Source: Corynebacterium resistens DSM 45100 (lineage in GTDB: Bacteria; Actinomycetota; Actinomycetes; Mycobacteriales; Mycobacteriaceae). From it: 64,000 nucleotides of DNA. Below are positions 1-7,715 of this stretch, in pieces. Below the pieces are notes generated by a model, which saw nothing but the letters and a program-made list of their open reading frames with translations, was not told the origin of the DNA and did no database searches. The DNA lies in contig NC_015673.1 in the NCBI RefSeq assembly GCF_000177535.2, forward strand, positions 310,001-374,000, written 5' to 3'. Positions within the stretch are counted from its first letter, which is position 1. Each line of letters opens with the position of its first letter. Both the position numbers and the translations under genes were made by a program.

Positions 1-464
1 AGATTCTTGCCCGTGTTGAAGAAGGCGCTATTCATGCGGGGCTTGTTCAAGCTCCGGTTCCCTTGGGTACTCACCGCAGTGCGAGGCAGTTTTCTCTGTC
101 ACGTGATCTAGTGGTGCCGCCGGGGTATTCAAGGTTGGATAAGACCTTGTCTCAATTGAATCTGCTGGTGGAGAACCTGAATGACAATTCAAGTGCAGCC
201 AGTGGTTTGGCGAGAGAGCTATTTCGGTCGGGTGTGTCTTGCGAAATTAATGATTCAGAGGATGCTCTAGGTAGGGGCTTATTGATTGGAAGAGGGGAGG
301 GGATGTCTTTGGTATTTCGCGGTTTTCACCAGTTTGACAATGCTATTGAGCTTCCTTCCCGTTTCGATTTTTCCGTGGATGTAGTGGTTCGCCAAGGTGG
401 GATGGACAATGGCGCCGAGGCCATGGCGGTCGCCGAAAGAATTTGTCGAAGGATTAACCAATGA
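1..464 (+). CDS. Unrecognised protein, 5'-truncated by the window edge
   Basis: The frame is open from base 3 to the TGA at 462-464, so this is the C-terminal part (about 153 residues) of a longer protein that begins outside the window. A TTG at 63 could be mistaken for a start, but coding continues upstream of it. The visible part has no membrane segment and no motif I recognise; it ends in a run with several arginines. Its stop overlaps the ATG of the next gene (ATGA at 461-464), so the two are almost certainly co-transcribed and translationally coupled. Base composition is AT-richer than most of the window, like the two genes that follow. I assign no function. Confidence 0.75.
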   Translation, partial: ILARVEEGAIHAGLVQAPVPLGTHRSARQFSLSRDLVVPPGYSRLDKTLSQLNLLVENLNDNSSAASGLARELFRSGVSCEINDSEDALGRGLLIGRGEGMSLVFRGFHQFDNAIELPSRFDFSVDVVVRQGGMDNGAEAMAVAERICRRINQ

Positions 465-1291
465 CTGCACGGATGGAGATGGCCCTGGAAAACGTGTTGA
501 TGCGGTCGGGGTGTGAGGGATGGTGGTGTGCATCGCGACTGCACGATGGGGTGACTATCGGACGCAAACAAGACGAGAAAATTCCGGTGGCATCCTTATA
601 TAAAATCCGGCTCCTCCACCTCACTTTGGAAGCGATTCAACGAGGTGATCTGGATCCTCGTCTTCGTGTTGACGTTGCACCGTCCAAAGGAACTTACGAA
701 GGGTATGGGTTCGCTGCCTTTGATGACGCAGTGAACGTGAGTCTCCGAGACTTAATGAAACAAGTCGCATCGGTGTCAGATAACGTGGCCGCCCACGAGA
801 TTTTGCGTCTACTGCCTGCGTGGGCTCGAGAAGCATTTCTTAAACGGTTTCCACCTCATTATGACTTGCAAGATCGGAATAGCTTAGTGACGGCGGAGAA
901 ACAATTGCGTCAATATGTTCAATCCCAAGGGGGGAGAAGTACAGATATAGCGTTTTCTGCAGTCTCTTCGTTGGCGGAAATAACTAATGACTTGGAACAG
1001 GTTTGGAAAGACGATAGTGCAGCGGTACGTCGATCTATGTGTGAACTCTTGGGGTTGCAGGTGTGGCGTCACCGTGTTCCTTCAGGCTTTCCTCCAAGCG
1101 GCGTTGATATCTATGGAAAAACGGACACTGTAGGACTTCTCCATGGTGAAGCTTCGATTATCCAGGTTGAGGGCGAGGAGCCCATTGTGGTGTCCATCAT
1201 GCTGAAACAGGTGGTGCCAGAACAAGCAATGAGTACTCACGATGGTGCTATTGGCGAAGTGGCTAGACTGCTCGTGGACGCTCTTCGTTAG
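461..1291 (+). CDS. Class A beta-lactamase-like serine hydrolase without signal peptide
   Basis: 276 residues. The serine beta-lactamase/penicillin-recognising fold is indicated by three spaced motifs: SLYK (Ser45, Lys48) fits the active-site SxxK, SDN (106-108) is the class A 'SDN loop', and KTD (220-222) sits where KTG is expected. No signal peptide or membrane segment is visible at the N-terminus, unlike secreted class A enzymes, so it may be cytoplasmic or the exported start may have been lost. The glutamate of the omega loop that deacylates beta-lactams is not obvious, so true beta-lactamase activity is doubtful. The start overlaps the preceding stop by four bases. The gene lies 113 bases before a penicillin-binding lipoprotein, which suggests a link to peptidoglycan or beta-lactam response. 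Family confidence is good; the substrate is unknown. Confidence 0.75.
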   Translation: MTARMEMALENVLMRSGCEGWWCASRLHDGVTIGRKQDEKIPVASLYKIRLLHLTLEAIQRGDLDPRLRVDVAPSKGTYEGYGFAAFDDAVNVSLRDLMKQVASVSDNVAAHEILRLLPAWAREAFLKRFPPHYDLQDRNSLVTAEKQLRQYVQSQGGRSTDIAFSAVSSLAEITNDLEQVWKDDSAAVRRSMCELLGLQVWRHRVPSGFPPSGVDIYGKTDTVGLLHGEASIIQVEGEEPIVVSIMLKQVVPEQAMSTHDGAIGEVARLLVDALR

Positions 1292-1404
1292 AATTTCTGC
1301 CACTTGAATACACACTTCTACCATCGCCTATATGTGAATGAAATGAGACAATTGCATTATGTGATATTGGTGGCATCCAATGCGTCTCACTTAAAGTCAC
1401 TCCC

Positions 1405-3186
1405 ATGATGACTAAGCACAATCGTTTCCGTCAGTCGGTGATTGCACTCTGTTCGCTCTCCGCAGTGATGTTGAGCAGCTGTTCAGCTCTACCGTGGGAA
1501 TCAGACTCAGACGTATTTCTCAAAGCTTTCAACGCGGGAGATGACAGCAAGGCTGCACGGTATCTGGATCATCCAGACCCGGAGCGCGCCCTTCATGAAT
1601 TTCGGCAGTCACTTCATGGTGTGAAGGTCAACATCGAAAAATCTGATATTTCCAATGGAAAGCAGAATACTCATGTGACTTGGTCCAAAGATGGTGTGGA
1701 GTTGGAGAGCAATGGTCGGCTCGTCCTTAGTGGACAGGATGGTAAGCCTCAATGGTTGCCTTCGATCTTCGAAGCTCAGTTGAGCGATGATTCCGCACTC
1801 TTTTTTGCTGAAGATAAACAGTACGATCTTCCAATTAAAGATCGCTTGGGCAATGAATATATGACCTGGACGAAAGTTATTCAGGTACGAGGTCGCAAAG
1901 ACATAGCCTCTAGAGCGCAGGAATTGGCCCAGATTTTTGCACAAGTGTCTCCCACAACGACTAAGGAGTGGATCGAGCAGACCTTGGGAGAGTCTCAGGA
2001 TGAAGACACCGTGCTCCTCACTTTGAGGCAGGAAGAATTCCGGAAGATACAAGAGCAACTTAGGACCTTTGAGGGAATTTCCACTGTGGAGCAGGGGCGT
2101 CTCTTAAGCGTGTCCAAAACTCTTAACTCTCCGCTGGATGCTGAATTGAACAAATATTGGGAGTCAGTGCTCGATGCTAATTCAGGATGGTCGATACGCG
2201 CTGAGAGTTCACAAGGTATGACGACGGTAGCCTCTGAGCCGCCTCGCCGAGTTCAGCCAATCGCAACCACTCTGGATAACACACTGCAAAGCGCAGCAAA
2301 ACAAGCAGTGGACAGTGAGCAACGTGCCGCAGTTCTAGTCGTGCTCAATCCTAGAACAGGAGGTGTCCTTGCCGTTGCACAAAATGACAAGGCAAATAAC
2401 CAAGGGCCAATCGCGCTCACCGGGCTATTCCCACCGGGATCGACGTTCAAAACTGTGACCACAGCGGCGGCACTAGAGGCAGGGGCAGTCAGCATGGATG
2501 AGGAACTACCTTGTCCTAGCAATATCACCGTCGCTGGACGCAAGATTCCCAACGATCATGACTTCGATCTAGGTAGCGTTCGACTGGAAGAAGCTTTCGC
2601 CCAATCATGTAACACAACCCAAGCGGTCATTTCGGATCGTTTGGGAGAAGATGATCTGCAACGGACTGCTTTAGAACTCGGAATTGGCTCCGACTTCGAC
2701 GTACCAGGGATGACCACACTTACTGGTTCGGTGCCGCGGACACCGGCTGGACCTCCTCGTGTGGAGGCTTCTATTGGACAGGGCGAGGTTCTAGCTAGTC
2801 CATTTGGGATTGCGCTCATGCAATCGACTGTCGCTAACGGCGGCTTGCTTGTTCCTCCACAGCTCATTCAAGGCGAACAGACAGTAGTGAATAAACAGGC
2901 AGACCAGCATGTCAGCGATACAACTATTCAAAGCCTCCGGACGATGATGAAATCAACAATTGACCACGGTTCAGCTAGGTCGTTGAGTGATCTTAGTGCA
3001 CTTGGCGGAAAGACTGGTACAGCAGAAATTGATGGCAAGCTTTCCAATGGCTGGTTCGCTGGAACGACAGGGGAATTGGCGATTGCGTCCCTTGTAATCG
3101 AAGGAGATTCTTCTCAGCCAGCTGTGGAAATGGCCGGGCGTTTCCTTCGCTCGCCGGATGTTCAGAAATTCTCTGGAATTCAATAA
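1405..3186 (+). CDS. Penicillin-binding lipoprotein (class B type transpeptidase)
   Basis: 593 residues. The N-terminus is a lipoprotein signal: basic start, hydrophobic stretch and lipobox LSSC with Cys26, so the mature protein should be anchored on the outer face of the membrane. Residues about 35-150 resemble the NTF2-like MecA N-terminal domain. The C-terminal half is a transpeptidase domain with all three active-site motifs: STFK (Ser346, Lys349), SCN (401-403) and KTG (536-538). There is no glycosyltransferase domain. The layout matches the mycobacterial penicillin-binding lipoprotein (Rv2864c, from memory). It should cross-link peptidoglycan. ATG codons at 1405 and 1408 are both possible starts. 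The gene is AT-richer than the DNA after 3.2 kb, and a beta-lactamase-like gene precedes it, so the pair may be an acquired cell-wall or beta-lactam module. Confidence 0.88.
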   Translation: MMTKHNRFRQSVIALCSLSAVMLSSCSALPWESDSDVFLKAFNAGDDSKAARYLDHPDPERALHEFRQSLHGVKVNIEKSDISNGKQNTHVTWSKDGVELESNGRLVLSGQDGKPQWLPSIFEAQLSDDSALFFAEDKQYDLPIKDRLGNEYMTWTKVIQVRGRKDIASRAQELAQIFAQVSPTTTKEWIEQTLGESQDEDTVLLTLRQEEFRKIQEQLRTFEGISTVEQGRLLSVSKTLNSPLDAELNKYWESVLDANSGWSIRAESSQGMTTVASEPPRRVQPIATTLDNTLQSAAKQAVDSEQRAAVLVVLNPRTGGVLAVAQNDKANNQGPIALTGLFPPGSTFKTVTTAAALEAGAVSMDEELPCPSNITVAGRKIPNDHDFDLGSVRLEEAFAQSCNTTQAVISDRLGEDDLQRTALELGIGSDFDVPGMTTLTGSVPRTPAGPPRVEASIGQGEVLASPFGIALMQSTVANGGLLVPPQLIQGEQTVVNKQADQHVSDTTIQSLRTMMKSTIDHGSARSLSDLSALGGKTGTAEIDGKLSNGWFAGTTGELAIASLVIEGDSSQPAVEMAGRFLRSPDVQKFSGIQ

Positions 3187-3202
3187 ACTTGCGTCATAAC
3201 CT

Positions 3203-4246
3203 CTAGCACGGCACGTCCACCGCAGCGATGCGGTGGGGTTGGATCGTGAGGCTCTCCCCGGTGGATTCGAGCACCGCGGAGATGGTGGAGGGGGTCATCA
3301 TCACGATGGAGATCCAGTCATGGCTGGTGGCACCCGCATAGTCCACGTAGTGCAGGCGCACCTGTGTGCCCGCGGTATAGGCGCGGCGCAGCTCGGACAT
3401 GATCTCCCGCGGCGAGCGGAAGGTCCGGGTGTCCGAGGCCTTCGTGCCGTCCGCCGGGTCCACGGCGATGGCCTGGTCGTGGGCGCGGCGAAAACCCTCC
3501 ACGGCGCCGTCGATCTCCGAGGCGATCTCGGTGGAGTCCCCAGTGATGTCCATGATGTTGCGCTGGGGAGTATCCACGCGAGACGGGACACGAGCCGAGT
3601 GGGGTTCGGTGGCGGAGCCCTGCTGGAATGCCCTGGTGGCGTCGTCAATCAAATACCGCAGGGACTGGGGAACGGACGAGAGACCACCGGGGGACATGCG
3701 ATCCAGGAAGGCCTCGATGTCCTTCCATGGGGCGTCATAGCGCTTCGGCCCGATCAGGCTGAATACGTCGCCTTCGCGGCCGTCCTCGCGCACCAGGGTG
3801 GCGGTGAGCCCCAGACGGCGGCGAGACTGCAGGTCGGAGGTCATGCGGAACACCGGGGCAGGCAGCAGGTGAACCTCGTCGTAAATGATTAAGCCCCAGT
3901 CGCGGGAGTCGAACAGCTCCAGCGCCCGGTATTCGCCCTTCGACTTGCGCGTGACCACTTGGTAGGTGGCGATGGTCACGGGGCGGATCTCCTTCTTCTC
4001 TCCGGAGTATTCGCCGATTTCATCCTCCGTCAGGGAGGTGCGGCGCACTAGCTCGTCCTTCCACTGCCTGCCCGCGACGGTGTTCGTCACCAGGATCAGG
4101 GTGGTGGCCTTTGCCTTGGCCATCGAGGCCGCGCCGACCATCGTCTTTCCCGCACCACACGGCAGCACTACCACGCCCGAGCCGCCTTCCCAGAAGCTAT
4201 CGGCCGCCATCTCCTGGTAGTCGCGCAGCTGCCATTCTTCGTGTTC
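3203..4246 (-). pseudogene. XPB-type DNA helicase fragment fused to the tail of a helicase-associated protein
   Basis: The open frame (from an internal ATG at 4210) begins in the middle of an XPB/Ercc3-type superfamily II helicase. Visible motifs are Walker A LPCGAGKT, motif II DEVHLLP (a DEVH box), LTAT, and the run up to APWKDIEA. Coding in the same frame continues upstream to a TAG at 4247-4249, and the residues before and after that TAG are XPB-like, so a nonsense codon splits the fragment. The C-terminal helicase domain is missing. After APWKDIEA the protein switches to FLDRMSPGGLSSVPQSL and ends in a WYL-like segment, which I recognise as the end of the helicase-associated protein encoded beside XPB in mycobacteria (Rv0862c type). 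The piece is thus a three-way relic and no working helicase. It is GC-richer than the block on its left. Confidence 0.85.
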
Positions 4247-5416
4247 CTACGACAGCTCGATGGGGTGCGCCTCGCCGTCGACGTATCCCGCCAGGTCCTC
4301 TGCGGGCCAGCCGACCTTCAGCAGTTCCTGCTTGAGCCTGCCGCGCTCGGAAGGGTGCACAGTCACGGAGTCTTTCGGAAGCTTCTCTGCCCACTTACGA
4401 GCCCGCTGTTCTTGCTCCGCTTCTTCTTCGACGCCACCTTCTCCTCGCCCCGGATCTGCCAGAACGCTCACGATGCGCTCCGCGGAGGCTCCGCCGGAAG
4501 CCACCTTGGACGAAATGTTCTTACCCAGCATCGTCATCGGGGTAATCACAAACTGCGCAACCCCCACCACGGCGATCAGTTCGCCAATCGTGATCTCCCC
4601 GCGAATACCCAGCCAGCCTGCGAAGAATCCCACGAGTACAACGTAGAACGCGCCGGTGAATTCTGTCGTCGCGTTGAGTTGCGCCTGTGCCTGATTGGCC
4701 CGAATGGTCGAGGAGTATGCGGCGTCAGAAACAGAAGAATAGCGAGTGCGAACCGTACCCACCGCTCCTAGGCCTTTGATGATACGAAGGCCCTGGACGA
4801 GGTCTGTAGCAGTGGCGGCTGCCGTGGCTAGGCCGCGTTGACGGGCACCGGAGCGAGCTCGCAACGGCTTAGCGGCCGACAAGGAAACGAACACGATGCA
4901 CGGTGCAGCCAGCAACACGAATAATCCGAGGGGAACGTGAATGAGCAGCACGACGATGCCGACGTAGAGCAGAGAACCGATCTCGCCGAAGGGAAACACG
5001 GTGAGGAAGAGTATTTCGCTCACCCGGCGGGTATCCACGCTGGCGATGCTCAGCAGCTCGCCAGGTGGGCGCACCTTAGATAGTCCGCGGGGGTCTTGGA
5101 TGCGGTCGGTAACGACAGTGCGCAGGTAATGGGCGAGTTCCAGCATGGAACGCTGGAAAAGGTAGCGCCCAACGAAACTCACACTGGCATTGACGATGAA
5201 CATGCCAGCGAGGACCGCAATCCAGAACCACAACGTACCCAAGCGTCCGGTAGCTACAGCTTCGTCAACGGCGCGCCCCACAACGATGGGGACAGATGCG
5301 TTGAGGATGAATCCGACCATGATGCACAGCCCCGCGATGAGATTCCACGGTCGCGGTGCGAGGGCAACTTTCAGTAGCCATCGAGGATCGCGGGGTTCGG
5401 GCAGCCGGTTAATCAC
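4247..5416 (-). pseudogene. ABC exporter membrane domain fused to the start of the XPB fragment
   Basis: 389 residues. Residues 1 to about 330 are an ABC-exporter transmembrane domain with about six hydrophobic segments, ending at SAERIVSVLADP, where the nucleotide-binding domain should follow. There is no Walker A, signature or Walker B. Instead an acidic linker (GGVEEEAEQEQ) leads into XPB helicase sequence (VHPSERG, GWPAEDLAGYVDGEAHPI) that ends at the TAG at 4247-4249. The reading frame is intact across the junction, so a hybrid protein could be made, but without an ATPase it cannot be an exporter by itself. The linker DNA at 4421-4444 is a copy of the dispersed TTCTT...TTCGACGCCACC motif, exactly at the junction. 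It lies downstream of cysX, where I would expect cysH, cysD and cysN. Confidence 0.82.
4421..4444 (+). repeat. Dispersed motif copy at the ABC/XPB junction
   Basis: The core TTCGACGCCACC is at 4427-4438, preceded by TTCTTC and followed by TTCTCC. It is read antisense to the pseudogene and encodes the acidic linker between the ABC and XPB pieces. Confidence 0.6.
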
Positions 5417-5502
5417 GGGTTTTAGCCTAACGCAGTCAGTTTTGCAGTCGGCGAAACGTCAACTGCCCTGTGGCTTTGCGCTGTGCTGCTGCTCCGCTAT
5501 AT

Positions 5503-5721
5503 CTAGAAGCCGCGGTGGAATTGCCCGTGCAATTTGACCGAAAATACCCGCAGGCATTCACGGCACTGCCAGGCGTTATCGGTTTCTGCATCCGGCCACA
5601 GGTTTTCCGACATGCAATAAGGGCAATTGTTTACCGTGGCGCGACGACTGTTGATGAAAGCGGCTTTGCCTCCCATGGCATCGTTAGCGGAAGGCAGACT
5701 GTCGTGATCGGGAACGCTCAT
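5503..5721 (-). CDS. cysX: CysX-like small zinc-ribbon/ferredoxin-like protein
   Basis: 72 residues with two cysteine pairs, CPYC and CREC, about 20 residues apart, which could bind zinc or an iron-sulfur centre. Its ATG overlaps the TAA of cysI by one base (TAATG), so translation is coupled. In C. glutamicum a small ferredoxin-like protein, CysX (from memory), directly follows cysI and is proposed to pass electrons to the sulfite reductase; position and size fit here. Unlike C. glutamicum, no cysH, cysD or cysN follows: the next sequence is the decayed ABC/XPB mosaic. The assignment rests mainly on context and the cysteine pairs. Confidence 0.75.
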   Translation of the reverse strand: MSVPDHDSLPSANDAMGGKAAFINSRRATVNNCPYCMSENLWPDAETDNAWQCRECLRVFSVKLHGQFHRGF

Positions 5722-7409
5722 TAAACCAACAGCTCCTCATCGGCGCGGAAAACCCAATCACGGAACTGCTCGCCTTGGTTGCGGTCGGACTTGTAGTTCT
5801 CCACGATACGCACCACATAATCTCCCAGGTCGGTGGAGAACACCTGGTTGCCACGAACCTTCTTGCCCACCGCTGGGTGCAGCCCCAGAGCTCCGCCAAG
5901 GTTGACTTGGAAACCTTCCACTCGTTCGTCTTCGTCTGTGGTGAGAATCTTGCCAGAAAAGCCGATGTCCGCCACCTGCGCACGGGCACAGCTATTCGGG
6001 CAGCCGTTGAGACTGATCTTCAGCGGTACATCGAGGTCGCCGAGACGATCTTCCAATTCGTCACACAATTCAATCGCACGCTGCTTGGTCACGGTGTGCG
6101 CTAGCTTGCAGAATTCTAGGCCTGTGCACGAAATAATGTCCCGACGGAATGCCGAGGGTTTCGCGGACAACCCTTCTGCCTCCAGCTCCTCAGCCAGCCC
6201 CGCGATTTGCTCTTCTTCCACATCGAGGAACAGCAATTCCTTATCCGGGGTGGTGCGCAGGCGGGTCACACCAAACTTGTCTGCCACATCCGCCAGCCGC
6301 TGTAGCTGCGCACCGGTCGTGTGCCCCACAGTCGGCTTAACACCGAGGTACTTCTTGCCGTCCTTTTGGTCGTGCACACCGACATGATCGCGATAGCCGG
6401 GAGCTGTTTCTGGTTCCGGCCCATCGGTGAGCTTGCGTTCGAGGTAATCATCCTCCAGAACTTGACGGAACTTTTCCACTCCCCATTCTGCGACGAGGAA
6501 CTTTAGGCGGGCGCGGTTGCGCAGACGGCGGTAGCCGTAATCGCGGAAGATCCGCACCACCCCGGCCCACACTTCCGGCACTTCGTCTAGCGATACCCAC
6601 ACTCCAAGGCGCTGTGCCAGCATCGGGTTGGTCGACAAACCGCCGCCGACCCACACATCGAAGCCAGGTCCGTGCTCGGGGTGCTCGGAACCAATGAAGG
6701 ATAGGTCTTGGATCTCGTGCGTAATGTCCTGCCGGCGATTACCGGATACTGCGGATTTGAACTTGCGTGGCAGATTCGAAAATTCTTCCCGCGTCAGCCA
6801 ATTCTGCTTGATCTCGTTAATGGCCGGGGTGGCGTCGATAATCTCATCAGCCGCAACACCGGCGACCGGCGAACCAAGAATGACACGTGGCACATCACCA
6901 CAGCCGAAGTTGGAATCCAGCCCCACGGCATCCAGCTTGTCCCAAATGGCCGGCATGTCCTCAATGCGGACCCAGTGCAGCTGCAGGTTCTGGCGATCGG
7001 TGAAATCGGCCGTGTCACGGGCATAGTCGCTGGAAATCTCGCCGAGCACGCGCAATTGCTCCGCACTGAGCAGGCCCCCGTCTAGGCGAATACGCAGCAT
7101 GAAGTAATTGTCCTGCAGCTCGGTGTTCGTAAGGTGCCCCGTGAGGTCGCCATTCATGTTCTGCTTGCGTTGGGTGTACAGACCCACCCACTTAAAACGC
7201 GGGGCCAGGTCCTCCGCAGGAATCGAATCAAAGCCCTCTTTGGAGTACACATCGCGGATGCGCTGGATTACCCCCAGGCCCGCATCCTCTTGCTTAATGC
7301 GCTCGTCATCATTGAGGGGCTCCCGCCCATCGATGAGCCACTGCCCCTGGGGCTTCTTTGCCCTCTTGCGACGAGGTCGATCCGCTGCAGTGCCGGTTGC
7401 GCTAGTCAT
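5721..7409 (-). CDS. cysI: Assimilatory sulfite reductase (ferredoxin-type)
   Basis: 562 residues from the ATG at 7409, chosen because AAGGGAG lies just upstream; the open frame extends to 7508, but that part is in the operator region. The enzyme reduces sulfite to sulfide with six electrons using coupled siroheme and a [4Fe-4S] cluster. The four cluster ligands are visible: CTGLEFC (Cys428, Cys434) and NGCPNSC (Cys470, Cys474). Two repeated nitrite/sulfite reductase half-domains and an N-terminal basic tail are as in the C. glutamicum enzyme. It is divergent from fpr2, its probable reductase partner, and coupled to cysX. Three McbR-like operators lie upstream. Nitrite reductase is the main alternative, but synteny and operators favour sulfite. 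Confidence 0.93.
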   Translation of the reverse strand: MTSATGTAADRPRRKRAKKPQGQWLIDGREPLNDDERIKQEDAGLGVIQRIRDVYSKEGFDSIPAEDLAPRFKWVGLYTQRKQNMNGDLTGHLTNTELQDNYFMLRIRLDGGLLSAEQLRVLGEISSDYARDTADFTDRQNLQLHWVRIEDMPAIWDKLDAVGLDSNFGCGDVPRVILGSPVAGVAADEIIDATPAINEIKQNWLTREEFSNLPRKFKSAVSGNRRQDITHEIQDLSFIGSEHPEHGPGFDVWVGGGLSTNPMLAQRLGVWVSLDEVPEVWAGVVRIFRDYGYRRLRNRARLKFLVAEWGVEKFRQVLEDDYLERKLTDGPEPETAPGYRDHVGVHDQKDGKKYLGVKPTVGHTTGAQLQRLADVADKFGVTRLRTTPDKELLFLDVEEEQIAGLAEELEAEGLSAKPSAFRRDIISCTGLEFCKLAHTVTKQRAIELCDELEDRLGDLDVPLKISLNGCPNSCARAQVADIGFSGKILTTDEDERVEGFQVNLGGALGLHPAVGKKVRGNQVFSTDLGDYVVRIVENYKSDRNQGEQFRDWVFRADEELLV

Positions 7410-7473
7410 GTTCTCCCTTTTTGTATTGCTGGTTGGGCGCCGCTCGCAGTTCTCACTCATGGTTTCTTTGCAA

Positions 7474-7499
7474 TTCTGGTTCGACGCCACATTGTTGCC
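7474..7499 (+). repeat. Dispersed motif copy between cysI and fpr2
   Basis: The core TTCGACGCCACA is at 7480-7491, with a pyrimidine-rich left flank (ATTCTGG). It lies between the cysI start and the first McbR-like operator, so it is noncoding if the cysI start is at 7409. Confidence 0.5.
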
Positions 7500-7500
7500 G

Positions 7501-7516
7501 TAGACCACTCAGTCTG
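7501..7516. promoter_or_regulatory. McbR-like operator 1 (cysI-fpr2 region)
   Basis: TAGAC-CACTCA-GTCTG matches the McbR consensus TAGAC-N6-GTCTA except for the last base. McbR is the S-adenosylhomocysteine-responsive repressor of sulfur and methionine genes in corynebacteria. Confidence 0.7.
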
Positions 7517-7536
7517 CAGCAAGGATGCCATCACAG

Positions 7537-7552
7537 TAGACCGATCTGTTCA
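7537..7552. promoter_or_regulatory. McbR-like operator 2, degenerate
   Basis: TAGAC-CGATCT-GTTCA has a perfect left half and a weak right half. It lies between the two stronger copies, so it could be a cooperative low-affinity site. Confidence 0.4.
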
Positions 7553-7590
7553 GAATTTCAAGGGATTGGGTGGAATTCGGTTGCTTTTTA

Positions 7591-7606
7591 TAGACCACTC
7601 TGTCTA
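7591..7606. promoter_or_regulatory. McbR operator 3, perfect (fpr2 promoter)
   Basis: TAGAC-CACTCT-GTCTA is a perfect match to the McbR consensus, 110 bases before the fpr2 start. With sites 1 and 2 it sits in the 306-base gap between cysI and fpr2 and probably controls both directions. Confidence 0.85.
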
Positions 7607-7715
7607 TAGTTCGGAAATGTCGTTCTCCCGCGCTAACGTGGGAGCTAAACATTCCTCGTTGTACGAGGATCGAATTTTGCATTACCGACATCGCAAACCG
7701 ATTGGATAACCATTC

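Noticed and set aside
1292..1404. Separate promoter for the penicillin-binding lipoprotein
   Set aside because: No convincing -35/-10 pair could be fixed; read-through from the upstream genes is equally likely.
3233..3892. Long open frame (219 codons) antisense to the XPB fossil
   Set aside because: The product is His/Gly/Arg-rich and unlike any protein; it is a shadow of GC-rich coding DNA.
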